Below, piece by piece: positions 16,280 to 23,640 of a DNA stretch of 39,896 nucleotides; the first letter of the stretch is position 1; each line of letters starts with the position of its first letter. The notes beneath the pieces were generated by a model. That model was not told where the DNA came from. It saw nothing but the letters and a program-made list of their open reading frames with translations, and searched no databases. Where the stretch lies: NCBI GenBank assembly GCA_004375785.1, contig SOKM01000139.1:1-39896 (forward strand), read 5' to 3'. The position numbers and the translations under genes are program-made. Source of the DNA: Candidatus Cloacimonadota bacterium (GTDB lineage: Bacteria > Hydrothermota > E44-bin80).

Positions 16280-18030
16280 CAGAAACCCCTCTCAAGTTTT
16301 TCTTTTAACATCTGTTTTTCGTAAAGATTTTTATACATCCCTCCATGAGAGATTAACTCTTCATGGCTCCCATCCTCTGTAATGGAACCAGCTTCAATAA
16401 CAATAATCCTGCTAATATTCTTTATCGAAGACATACGGTGTGTTATAATAATCGTTGTCCTTTCTTTCATTATAGGTGTAAGTTTCCCGATAATCTTCTC
16501 TTCAGTTTCTGTATCAATCGAGGAAAGGGCATCATCAAGGATAAGTATATCCGGGTTAAGGATTATTGCCCGGGCAATCGCTATTCTCTGCTTTTGTCCT
16601 CCTGAAAGTGAAACTCCCCTTTCTCCAATAACGGTATCAAATTTATTAGGGAATTCCATTATCTCATCATAAATCTGGGCAACCTTTGCCGCCTCGATTA
16701 TCCTTTCCATTGGTATCTCGGGATTCCCAAATCCAATGTTTTCTTTTAGAGAGAGAGAAAAAAGGAATGTATCCTGAGGCACGAAACCAATTCTTCTTCT
16801 GATATCCTTTAATCTATAGTTTTTAACATCTTTACCGTCGATTAAAACTGCACCGGATTCTGGTTCAAATACTCTTGCAATTAAATTAACCAGCGTTGTC
16901 TTTCCCTCTCCCGTTCTTCCAACAATAGCGACCTGTTCCTTCGCAAGAATTTTTAAATCTATGGATTTAAGCACATAAGGAAGTTTTTTTGAATACCTGA
17001 AGTGCACATCGGAAAACTCTATTGTTCCTTTTAGCGGTCGTGTTATTCTGAGAGCTTGAGGCAGGTCCTTTATCTTTGGTTCGGTCTCAAGCACTTGATT
17101 AATCCTTCCCAGAGAGGCTGAGCCCCTTTGAAGAAGATTCACCACCCAACCTATTCCAATCATAGGCCAGGTCAGTATTGCAAGGTAACTTGTAAAAGCA
17201 ACAAAATCACCAAGTGTTATAATATTCATTATGACCTGTCGTCCACCCCAGAAAAGAACAATCGCTGTGCTTACCCCTGCAAGTAACATAAGAAGGGGGA
17301 AAAAACCTCCCCATATCTTAACAAGCCGCATATTTTCTCTGACAAAAAATTGATTATATTTTTTGAAGTTATATACTTCATATGATTCCTGAACAAACGC
17401 CTTCACTACCCTTATTCCTGAAAGATTCTCCTGAACCTTATCGGTAAGCTTTGCAAAGGCATCCTGAACATTCTTAAATCTGACATGCAGAGCTTTTCCC
17501 AGAAAAAATGTTGAAATTGAAAGTAGCGGTAGAGGGATAAGCACATAGAATGTCAGAAGCATATTTATTCTAAACATCATAATGAGAGAGGCAATCGTCA
17601 ATACAATTGTATCTGTGAGAATAACAAGGCCAATGCCAACTGCCCTTCTTACTGCAAGAATATCATTCGTTGCAAGTGCCATTAATTCACCGGTTTTTGT
17701 ATTATTGAAAAAGTTGAATGAGAGGGTTTGAAGATGAGAAAAAAACCTGTCTCTTAAAAGTTCCAGTATCTTAAGTGATGTCCCGATGACGAAATACCGC
17801 CAGCAAAACCTGAAAAACGCAATAAAAATTGAAATAAGAAGGATAAAGAATGCAAACTTAAGGAGTAAAAATCCTGATATTTCCCCCGCATTTATACCAT
17901 CAACTGCATATTTAAGGATTCTCGGAATTATGAGTTGTAGACCATCTGTTATTATAAGGGCAACAAGTCCAAGAAAAATTCTAAACTTGTACTTAAGAAA
18001 ATATTCTTTTAAAACTAAAAAATTCCTCAA
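16279..18030 (-). CDS. ABC exporter half-transporter, degenerate ATPase site subunit
   Basis: 583 aa, the standard half-exporter length. Six transmembrane helices occupy residues about 15-310. The ATPase domain has Walker A GRTGEGKT and signature LSGGQKQ, but Walker B reads ILILDDALSSID: the catalytic Glu is Asp. The partner has Glu and a slightly altered signature (LSQGEKQ). This complementary asymmetry is the mark of heterodimeric exporters in which one composite site hydrolyses ATP poorly. The gene is translationally coupled to 14177-16279. It is preceded by a 193-base gap that holds two palindromic hairpins (18132-18170) after the TPR gene at 18224-18931. Confidence 0.9.
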   Translation of the reverse strand: MRNFLVLKEYFLKYKFRIFLGLVALIITDGLQLIIPRILKYAVDGINAGEISGFLLLKFAFFILLISIFIAFFRFCWRYFVIGTSLKILELLRDRFFSHLQTLSFNFFNNTKTGELMALATNDILAVRRAVGIGLVILTDTIVLTIASLIMMFRINMLLTFYVLIPLPLLSISTFFLGKALHVRFKNVQDAFAKLTDKVQENLSGIRVVKAFVQESYEVYNFKKYNQFFVRENMRLVKIWGGFFPLLMLLAGVSTAIVLFWGGRQVIMNIITLGDFVAFTSYLAILTWPMIGIGWVVNLLQRGSASLGRINQVLETEPKIKDLPQALRITRPLKGTIEFSDVHFRYSKKLPYVLKSIDLKILAKEQVAIVGRTGEGKTTLVNLIARVFEPESGAVLIDGKDVKNYRLKDIRRRIGFVPQDTFLFSLSLKENIGFGNPEIPMERIIEAAKVAQIYDEIMEFPNKFDTVIGERGVSLSGGQKQRIAIARAIILNPDILILDDALSSIDTETEEKIIGKLTPIMKERTTIIITHRMSSIKNISRIIVIEAGSITEDGSHEELISHGGMYKNLYEKQMLKEKLERGF

Positions 18031-18131
18031 GAAATACTCCCTGTATTACTTCACCTCAGACATAAGACTTTTAAAAAAGATAGATATTAGGAAATTCGCA
18101 CATAAAATCGCAATAGACGAGGTTTCAATAG

Positions 18132-18170
18132 GCGAGGCTTCCAGCCTCGCTGTGAGGCAAGATGCCTCAC
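18132..18170. repeat. Tandem REP-like hairpins
   Basis: Two adjacent perfect stems: GCGAGGCT/AGCCTCGC with a 3-base loop (18132-18150) and GTGAGGCA/TGCCTCAC with a 3-base loop (18152-18170), followed by CTGTT. The GC-rich stems stand out from the AT-rich surroundings and recur, with changes, at 21664-21690 and 29134-29150. No T-run follows, so they are dispersed palindromes rather than ordinary terminators. Confidence 0.75.
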
Positions 18171-18223
18171 CTGTTATCTTCTTCATTCTCCAGCTCTGTG
18201 GTCTTATGCCTGGATCATTGACA

Positions 18224-18931
18224 CTATTTCGGAATCCTTTCAGACTCGGTTGCTCCTCTTAAGAAAACAATTCTTTTCTTTGCCTCATCTGCAAAAACAG
18301 CATCGGGGTATTCATTCTCTATCATTAAATAAACCTCAATTGCTTCAGTATAGCAGTTTGTAAATTCAAGACATCGCGCCTTTGAAAACAGCGCATCTAT
18401 CCTTGCGGGTGTATCCTTATAATTAACAATTACATCTGTATACTTTTTAATTGCCTCTTCAAACATACCCTTCTGTTCAAAAACAGATGCAATACCTATT
18501 GCAGCTGAACTTGCCCAGTTCGGGTTCCTCTTTAATATATCCAACGATTTCTCGTAATATAGCAATGCATTATCCATATCCCCGGAGAAGAAATAACTGT
18601 TTGCGAGAAAAAGTGTTGCAATCTTCGCAGTTTTAGTGCCGCCATGCATATTTACAACTTCCAGATAAGATGACACAGCTTCTTTGAAATTGCCATTTTC
18701 GTAAAGTGAATTTGAATAGAGTATCTTCACACGCGCTGTTTCTTCAGCATTTCTCCTGTTTGCAAAATATATATTAACTGCAATCACTACTCCAAGCAAA
18801 ATAATAACTGCTAAGATAACCCTTGATGAATTTGCCCTGAAAAAGGTTATAAAATTCTTAGTAGTTTCAAGGAACCTGTCTTCCTTTAACTTATGCTTTG
18901 TTACCTTCTTTTTTCTAATAATTTTAGCCAT
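18224..18931 (-). CDS. Membrane-anchored TPR protein
   Basis: 235 aa. A basic cytoplasmic N-terminus (AKIIRKKKVTKHKLKED) precedes one transmembrane helix at about residues 36-54 (RVILAVIILLGVVIAVNIYF). The rest is TPR-type helical repeats (SLYENGNFKEAVSSYLEVVN, SYFFSGDMDNALLYYEKSLD, IGIASVFEQKGMFEEAIKKY). The plan is that of YfgM/ancillary-SecYEG-like periplasmic TPR proteins; the resemblance is architectural, so I assign no function. The start at 18931 is preceded by AGGAGGT. An array of eight 9-bp units lies just upstream of that ribosome site. It leads the group that continues into the ABC genes, although hairpins separate them. Confidence 0.82.
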   Translation of the reverse strand: MAKIIRKKKVTKHKLKEDRFLETTKNFITFFRANSSRVILAVIILLGVVIAVNIYFANRRNAEETARVKILYSNSLYENGNFKEAVSSYLEVVNMHGGTKTAKIATLFLANSYFFSGDMDNALLYYEKSLDILKRNPNWASSAAIGIASVFEQKGMFEEAIKKYTDVIVNYKDTPARIDALFSKARCLEFTNCYTEAIEVYLMIENEYPDAVFADEAKKRIVFLRGATESERIPK

Positions 18932-18948
18932 TGTTCTACCTCCTACCT

Positions 18949-19020
18949 TTATTTAGTTTATTCAGTCTTTTTAGTCTATTTGGTTTATTTAGTCTATTTA
19001 GTTTGTTTGGTCTATCTGGT
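18949..19020. repeat. 9-bp tandem array, eight units
   Basis: On the minus strand the units are ACTAAATAA, ACTGAATAA, ACTAAAAAG, ACCAAATAG, ACTAAATAA, ACTAAATAG, ACCAAACAA and ACCAGATAG, in exact 9-base phase over 72 bases; the changes are mostly transitions. The array sits 18 bases upstream of the ATG at 18931, directly before the ribosome site, so it forms the 5' leader of that gene. On the plus strand it gives a meaningless Leu/Phe/Ser-rich reading frame. Confidence 0.85.
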
Positions 19021-19060
19021 TTATCCTTTATCCTTGCCCTTTGTGATTATTGCGGTTTCT

Positions 19061-19088
19061 GTCCTCTGTTTGCCATACGCCATTTGCC
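19061..19088. repeat. Short 7-bp array
   Basis: Four heptads in phase on the plus strand: GTCCTCT, GTTTGCC, ATACGCC, ATTTGCC. It lies between the 9-bp array and the tRNA. The same type of degenerate heptad run occurs at 14154, 27630, 29469 and 36512. Confidence 0.55.
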
Positions 19089-19105
19089 AACCGCATTCTG
19101 CGGTT
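19089..19105 (-). terminator. Hairpin just after the tRNA 3' end
   Basis: Stem AACCGCA/TGCGGTT with a 3-base loop. On the minus strand it begins three bases after the encoded CCA of tRNA-Arg. There is no T-run, so it may serve as a 3' processing or weak termination signal and not as a classical terminator. Confidence 0.4.
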
Positions 19106-19108
19106 TGC

Positions 19109-19184
19109 TGGCGCCCCTGGGGCGATTCGAACGCTCGACTCCCGGTTTAGGAAACCGGTGCTCTATCCTCTGAGCTACAGGGGC
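19109..19184 (-). tRNA. tRNA-Arg (anticodon CCU)
   Basis: 76 bases including an encoded CCA (19111-19109). On the minus strand the acceptor stem is GCCCCTG/CAGGGGC. The D-arm GCTC/GAGC, the anticodon stem CCGGT/ACCGG with loop TTCCTAA, a 5-base variable loop and the T-loop TTCGAAT are all in place. The T-stem GAGCG/CGCCC has one A-C mismatch. The anticodon CCT reads AGG codons, giving arginine. A promoter candidate lies at 19201-19227. Confidence 0.95.
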
Positions 19185-19200
19185 AGCAAATTTCTTGTAA

Positions 19201-19227
19201 ATTATCATAAAAATGGATAGGTGTCAA
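19201..19227 (-). promoter_or_regulatory. Promoter candidate for tRNA-Arg
   Basis: Minus strand: TTGACA at 19227-19222 and GATAAT at 19206-19201, with a short 15-base spacer; a 17-base alternative gives only TAATTT. It stands back to back with the plus-strand promoter at 19274-19302. Confidence 0.5.
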
Positions 19228-19273
19228 TAAGATTTTCGTTCAAATTTTTTCTCAAAAAATTTTTTAAAAAATC

Positions 19274-19302
19274 TTGACAGAGTAATCTTTTTCCTTTATA
19301 CT
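19274..19302 (+). promoter_or_regulatory. Sigma70 promoter of the plus-strand surface-protein gene
   Basis: TTGACA at 19274-19279, 17-base spacer, TATACT at 19297-19302. An A/T-rich tract (19241-19272) just upstream could act as an UP element. The predicted leader is about 130 bases long and contains the conserved 50-base segment at 19390-19439. Confidence 0.8.
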
Positions 19303-19389
19303 TGTATTTATAATAAAAAGTTTGGTCAGTATTGAAACTGAAGAAAATGCATCAAAGAGATTCGACCTGATTAATTTAAAAAGGAAGGA

Positions 19390-19439
19390 GGTGAGTTTAT
19401 TTTCCAAGTTAAATCAAAACCTAAAAAGGAGAACTCAAG
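19390..19439 (+). promoter_or_regulatory. Conserved 50-base leader with two Shine-Dalgarno-like sites
   Basis: The segment begins at GGTGA (part of AAGGAGGTGA), has CTAAAAAGGAG near its end and reaches the ATG after exactly 50 bases. The paralogue with start 23464 has a leader of exactly the same length with the same beginning and end (23465-23514). The first GGAGG has no start codon at a proper distance, so it may be a ribosome standby or antisense-like site. Confidence 0.5.
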
Positions 19440-21212
19440 ATGAAAATTTCAGGCTTATTTATTTTGTTAATCTTTTTATTTAGTGTCTGTCTTCTTTGGG
19501 GGAATTATCCTCTCCAGCAAATAGAAAGGATGCCAGCGAGTGACGGTGCGGAAAGTGGATACGTACCGGAGAATCCACCTCCTATAGATAGCCTCTGTCT
19601 CGTTTTTTCTGGTATTGATTATGGTGATCCTAATAATTCACCGCAGGCTTACCCATCTGCAAAGCATATTACTAATGTTATGGTTGGCAGTTATTATTTT
19701 CCTGTAGTAACATGGGAAACTGGTGATGCGTGGGGAAAACAATCCCTTTTTTCATATTGGGACGATATGTTCAAATTCTGGTCTTATCCCGACAGTTTTA
19801 CATCAAACAATGCCATAGATACTGGAAGACCAGCAATGTGTTCGGATAGCAAAGGAAATCTACACTTTGCATGGCATCAATTAGGTAACCCGGATGGTTA
19901 TGAAATTTTCTATACACGTGCATTTCTTGACACATCTGCTGGTGTAATCCAGTACAGTGTTGAACGACCAGCAACAATGATATCTATAACGAATGGACAG
20001 GAAGAAACATTTCCATCTATTGCAATCTATGGCGATACTCTTATTATGGTTGTTTACCCACGTAGAATGGGAACAGATAGAAATGCTATTGCATATAATT
20101 ATTCAACAGATGGTGGAAATACATGGGCTGGACAAGCATTAGCGTATGACCATGGTGGAATAATGCCTGGCTCCTGGATACAACCTTCAATTGGTCCAGA
20201 TCCAAATAATGGAAATATGTGGGTTACTGTAAACTTTGATTACACAGGCAATGCATGTATGGATATTACAGCACTCTACTGGGAAGCCGCAACTAACAAC
20301 TGGAGCATCGAATTAGCTGCTGAAGGCCAAGTTCCTCCTAATGATGATGCACTCTGCATGCCAGCAATCGTTGTAGACTATAATGGTATTCCACATATTA
20401 TTTTCGCCGTAAACATAGGTTCAGGTGGAGGAGGGCTTGGTGGTCTTTGGACTTTTGGCGCCTGTGGACCAGCAGGTACTCTCTTCTACATTCATCGTTC
20501 TGGTGGTACGTGGGCTCCTCGAAGTATAATAGAATTCCCAAGATATGAGGTATGTAATTATGAATCAGGCTGGCCTTCTTTAGGGATTGCGACGGATAAT
20601 ACAATATATTTTTCAACAACACAGCCAGAGAGCGCAACGCCAGATACATCTGCATTTCTCCCCTTCAATGTCTACTATGCTGAAATTTCACCATACACGG
20701 GAGCTGTTTCATATGGTGGAAAAGTGAGTAACCTTACCTTCGGCGACTCAGCAAATACTATCTACGCACATACTACATACAATGTTCCACTTGGTGGTGA
20801 AGTACCTTCTGGTACGGAAGGACCTGGTATTACATGGTGCCAACTGATCAATGAAGCACCACCTTCAGATTGTTATTATAACCATATGGATAGTCTATTA
20901 GCAGTAAAGGAAACGAAAACTGTTTCCAATCCATCACCCGTAACACTCTATCAGAATTATCCGAATCCTGCCCATAATAAGACGATGATTCGCTTTACCG
21001 TTCCGAGCAATACTTTCATATCACTCGATATCTACGACATATCTGGAAGACTGGTCAAAACTCTTGCGAAAGGTGTTCCCGGTGCGGGTTCATACTTTGT
21101 GGTCTGGGATGGAAAGGATTTGAATGGTAAAGCGACTCCCGGTGGTGTTTATCTTTATACCCTGAGAGCAGGTTTACACAAAGAAACAAGAAAACTACTT
21201 CTTATTCACTAA
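19440..21212 (+). CDS. Exported surface protein, sialidase-like fold, FlgD/T9SS-like sorting domain
   Basis: 590 aa; the only plus-strand gene. Signal peptide at 1-21 (MKISGLFILLIFLFSVCLLWG). The middle (about 50-480) is a repetitive beta-rich, Trp-rich domain with one Asp-box of the sialidase/BNR type, YNYSTDGGNTW, at about 219-229. The catalytic Arg triad of sialidases is not evident. Residues 500-590 are the C-terminal sorting-type domain: LYQNYPNPAHNKTMIRFTVP, SLDIYDISGRLVKTL, YFVVWDGKDLNGK, GGVYLYTLRAG. Such tails target proteins for secretion and surface attachment in T9SS bacteria. Four paralogues follow on the opposite strand. Ribosome site AAAAGGAG. Its last 300 bases are nearly identical to those of the facing gene at 21719-23464. 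Confidence 0.85.
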   Translation: MKISGLFILLIFLFSVCLLWGNYPLQQIERMPASDGAESGYVPENPPPIDSLCLVFSGIDYGDPNNSPQAYPSAKHITNVMVGSYYFPVVTWETGDAWGKQSLFSYWDDMFKFWSYPDSFTSNNAIDTGRPAMCSDSKGNLHFAWHQLGNPDGYEIFYTRAFLDTSAGVIQYSVERPATMISITNGQEETFPSIAIYGDTLIMVVYPRRMGTDRNAIAYNYSTDGGNTWAGQALAYDHGGIMPGSWIQPSIGPDPNNGNMWVTVNFDYTGNACMDITALYWEAATNNWSIELAAEGQVPPNDDALCMPAIVVDYNGIPHIIFAVNIGSGGGGLGGLWTFGACGPAGTLFYIHRSGGTWAPRSIIEFPRYEVCNYESGWPSLGIATDNTIYFSTTQPESATPDTSAFLPFNVYYAEISPYTGAVSYGGKVSNLTFGDSANTIYAHTTYNVPLGGEVPSGTEGPGITWCQLINEAPPSDCYYNHMDSLLAVKETKTVSNPSPVTLYQNYPNPAHNKTMIRFTVPSNTFISLDIYDISGRLVKTLAKGVPGAGSYFVVWDGKDLNGKATPGGVYLYTLRAGLHKETRKLLLIH

Positions 21213-21222
21213 TACAACTGAA

Positions 21223-21250
21223 GTAGGGGCGCTCGATTGAACGCCCCTAC
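21223..21250 (+). terminator. Strong GC hairpin after the plus-strand gene
   Basis: Perfect 9-bp stem GTAGGGGCG/CGCCCCTAC with a 10-base loop, 11 bases after the stop, followed by TTTCATCT. It probably ends transcription, but the sequence also resembles GTAGGGGCG-type palindromes that are dispersed in many environmental genomes. Confidence 0.6.
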
Positions 21251-21283
21251 TTTCATCTGTCAATTGCAATCAAGCAAGGTAGT

Positions 21284-21301
21284 CGCAGGCTTTAGCCTGC
21301 G
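21284..21301. repeat. REP-like hairpin CGCAGGC/GCCTGCG
   Basis: Perfect 7-bp stem with loop TTTA, directly followed by a weaker CGTAAA/TTTACG stem. A relative with stem GCAGGT/ACCTGC lies at 36227-36241. Confidence 0.6.
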
Positions 21302-21370
21302 TAAATACTTTACGTTTCTTAAACTAACCGAGCAATAATTGTTACTTCTCCAAATAGCTACTTTCTAATC

Positions 21371-21634
21371 TTACTGTAAAACAAGAAGAGGGATAAGCAT
21401 CTCATTCTTATTTAATCCACCATGGTGTGCTTTAAGGTCAAACTGGCTGTCCTGTCTCTGCTCTTTGAACCCATCTTTCTGATACCGAAGAGATTCAACT
21501 CTATTGATTCATTCCTTGTCAGTATAATAAATTTATTGGAAAATCTCTTGAATAGTTCCTTCAAACATTCTTCTTCACACCCATATTTTAGATAAAGATA
21601 AGATGCCCTGAATTCACTTTCCCTTTGTATTCAA
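21371..21634 (-). pseudogene. Decayed alkaline-phosphatase/PglZ-like C-terminus
   Basis: Read on the minus strand, one frame gives RESEFRASYLYLKYGCEEE...KFIILTRNESIELNLFG. A shift of one base, near 21484, gives YQKDGFKEQRQDSQFDLKAH and then HHGGLNKNEMLIPLLVLQ and a stop at 21373-21371. The HGGLxxxEMLxPLL ending is that of PglZ/alkaline-phosphatase-superfamily proteins. A stop precedes the first part, there is no start codon, and only about 85 residues remain, so this is a remnant with at least one frameshift. It lies between the two convergent surface-protein genes and among hairpin repeats. A real sequence error cannot explain the missing N-terminus. Confidence 0.5.
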
Positions 21635-21663
21635 GCGGAAAAATTTAACAAAGTAGGAATAAG

Positions 21664-21690
21664 ACAGGCGAGGCTGAGAGCCTCGCCTGT
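21664..21690 (-). terminator. 12-bp perfect palindrome after the minus-strand surface gene
   Basis: ACAGGCGAGGCT/AGCCTCGCCTGT with a 3-base loop, 28 bases beyond the stop of 21719-23464. It is the best copy of the AGGCGAGGCT hairpin family also seen at 18132 and 29134. It could stop transcription in this convergent region, but it lacks a clear T-run. Confidence 0.55.
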
Positions 21691-21718
21691 TAAGACTAAC
21701 ATATTTTTCTCGACAGAA

Positions 21719-23464
21719 TTAGTGAACGAGAAGTAATTTCCTGGTTTCAGTATATGAACCTGCTCTCAGGGTATAAAGATAAACCCCACCAGGAGCCTCT
21801 TTACCATTCAAATCCTTTCCATCCCAGACTACAAAGTATGAACCTGCACCGGGAACACCTTTCGCAAGAGTTTTGACCAGTCTTCCAGATATGTCGTAGA
21901 TATCGAGTGATATGAAAGTATTGCTCGGAACAGTAAAGCGGATCATCGTCTTCCCATTGGCAGGATTCGGATAATTCTGATAGAGTGTGACAGGTGATGG
22001 ATGGGAAATAGTCTTAGACTCTCTTACTGCAACCAGGGTATCACAGTGGCGATAGTAAATATCTGTAGGTGGAACTGCATTGTACATTTGAGACCAGGTA
22101 ATGCCTGGACCCTCAATTGGAACAAATTGTGGAGTTTGTCCATAGATGGCGTTGTATGTTGTGTCACCCACACTAACTATACCACCGTATGAAACCGCAC
22201 CTGTATAGGGTGAAATCTCTGCATAATGGACATCGAAGGGAAAATATGCAGAATTAGTGTCAGGAGTAGCGCTATCTGGCTGTGTCGTGCTGAAATAGAT
22301 TGTGTTATCCGTCGCAATGCCAGCAGAAGGAAAACCAGCTTCATAATTGTTTATTTCATATGTTGGAAACATAATTTGTTTAGGTGTGGACCAGGAACCA
22401 CCACTTCTATGAATATAATAGAGTGTCCCTGCAGGACCACATTGATTCCAGCCTGTAAGACCACCATTTACTCCACCATCATCGACTAAGTTTTGCTGGA
22501 AAATTATATGTGGAATACTATTGTAATCAACAACAGTTGTAGGCAGAGAGTAAGGGTGCATAGTTGTACCTGGAGTCTCTGCAGCCAATTCATCAGTCCA
22601 GGTATTGGTTGCTGCGTCCCAATGGTAAGCAACTATATCCTGCCGACCATCACCAGTGTAATCCCAGGATACCGACATCCACATATTTTCTGTATTGGGG
22701 TCAGGGGCAAGGGAATTCAGTTGCCAGGCACTGGGCATCGTGCCACCGTGGTCGTATAGTACAAATGGACCAAGCCAGGTATCACCACCATCTGTGGAAT
22801 AGTTGTAACCAATACCTCTTGCTTCCAGACCAATGGTCCAGACAATCATAATAAGTGTATCACCCGAACATGCTATCGAACCGAACCAGTCATACTCCCC
22901 ATTGGTTGGGGTAACCATAACAGCGGGTCTTTCAACACTGTACTGTATTATCCCTGCTGATGTGTCAAGAAAAGCCCTTGTATAGTAGACTTCGTAACCA
23001 TCAGGATTGCCAGTTTGGTACCAGGAGAAATGTAAATTACCTTTGCTATCCGCACATACTCCTGTTCTGCCAGTTTTAATGCTCTGACTCGACGTAAAAC
23101 TATCAGGATAAGACCAGAACTTAAACAAATCATCCCAGTATGAGAAAACACTCTGTTCCCCCCATGATGTTCCCATTTGCCATATTACAACAGGAAAATA
23201 GTAACTGCCCACCTTAACGTTGGTGATATGTTTTGCATTTGGATATGCCTGAGGTGAATCGAAGTTGCCGCCATAGTCAACACCAGAAAAGACAAGACAA
23301 AGGCTGTCGATGGGAGGTGGATTCTCTGGTATGCATCCACTTTCAGCACGTAAAATAGTTCCAGCATCTATCTTCAAATTAACCTTCTGAATAGGCTCAT
23401 TACCAAAAAGGAAACCTACACTAATTAAAAGGATTACTACTATTAGTATGCTTGGAATTTTCAT
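21719..23464 (-). CDS. Exported surface protein, sialidase-like fold, FlgD/T9SS-like sorting domain
   Basis: 581 aa, paralogue of 19440-21212 and convergent with it. Signal peptide 1-21 (MKIPSILIVVILLISVGFLFG). The same landmarks follow: ENPPPIDSLCLVFSGVDYGG, KHITNVKVGSYYFPVVIW, the Asp-box YNYSTDGGDTW at about 217-228 and a sorting domain from about 490 to the end. The middle differs from the sister gene in many residues, while the last roughly 100 codons are almost the same DNA; an 80-base stretch around the DISGRLVKTL codons looks identical. That pattern suggests gene conversion of the tail. Ribosome site AAAAGGAGG; the leader is the conserved 50-base type. Confidence 0.85.
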   Translation of the reverse strand: MKIPSILIVVILLISVGFLFGNEPIQKVNLKIDAGTILRAESGCIPENPPPIDSLCLVFSGVDYGGNFDSPQAYPNAKHITNVKVGSYYFPVVIWQMGTSWGEQSVFSYWDDLFKFWSYPDSFTSSQSIKTGRTGVCADSKGNLHFSWYQTGNPDGYEVYYTRAFLDTSAGIIQYSVERPAVMVTPTNGEYDWFGSIACSGDTLIMIVWTIGLEARGIGYNYSTDGGDTWLGPFVLYDHGGTMPSAWQLNSLAPDPNTENMWMSVSWDYTGDGRQDIVAYHWDAATNTWTDELAAETPGTTMHPYSLPTTVVDYNSIPHIIFQQNLVDDGGVNGGLTGWNQCGPAGTLYYIHRSGGSWSTPKQIMFPTYEINNYEAGFPSAGIATDNTIYFSTTQPDSATPDTNSAYFPFDVHYAEISPYTGAVSYGGIVSVGDTTYNAIYGQTPQFVPIEGPGITWSQMYNAVPPTDIYYRHCDTLVAVRESKTISHPSPVTLYQNYPNPANGKTMIRFTVPSNTFISLDIYDISGRLVKTLAKGVPGAGSYFVVWDGKDLNGKEAPGGVYLYTLRAGSYTETRKLLLVH

Positions 23465-23514
23465 CTGTCAACCTCCTTTTTAGTTCTTTAAATCAAGTAA
23501 ATAAAAAATTCACC
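23465..23514 (-). promoter_or_regulatory. Conserved 50-base leader, second copy
   Basis: From GGTGA (23514-23510, part of GGGGGTGA) to the ATG is exactly 50 bases, as upstream of 19440. The shared parts are GGTGA, a T-rich patch and CTAAAAAGGAG; the middle has diverged. Confidence 0.5.
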
Positions 23515-23581
23515 CCCTTTCATTAAAATTTTATTCAAGCAGATAAACCTTCTTATTCTGCATCACTTTTCTATTAATTGA

Positions 23582-23610
23582 TTCATAACACATTTTCTTT
23601 ACAAAATCAA
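23582..23610 (-). promoter_or_regulatory. Weak sigma70 promoter candidate
   Basis: Minus strand: TTGATT at 23610-23605, 17-base spacer, TATGAA at 23587-23582. Spacing is ideal, the hexamers are only partial matches. It would give a leader of about 110 bases, like the sister gene. Confidence 0.35.
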
Positions 23611-23640
23611 GAAAAAAAATCACAACTGCCTAACCTCCTA

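Noticed and set aside
18949..19088. CRISPR array near the tRNA.
   Set aside because: Periods of 9 and 7 bases with no spacers; no cas genes in the window.
18893..19173. Plus-strand frames with Leu-Phe-Ser or Leu-Val-Tyr repeats.
   Set aside because: They are translations of the 9-bp array and run through the tRNA; no ribosome site.
19346..19370. Short leader peptide (ATG at 19347, eight codons) before the plus-strand surface gene.
   Set aside because: No ribosome site and no regulatory codon pattern or attenuator structure.
19109..19440. Integrated element at tRNA-Arg (the tRNA as an attachment site).
   Set aside because: No integrase gene and no second copy of the tRNA 3' end in the window.
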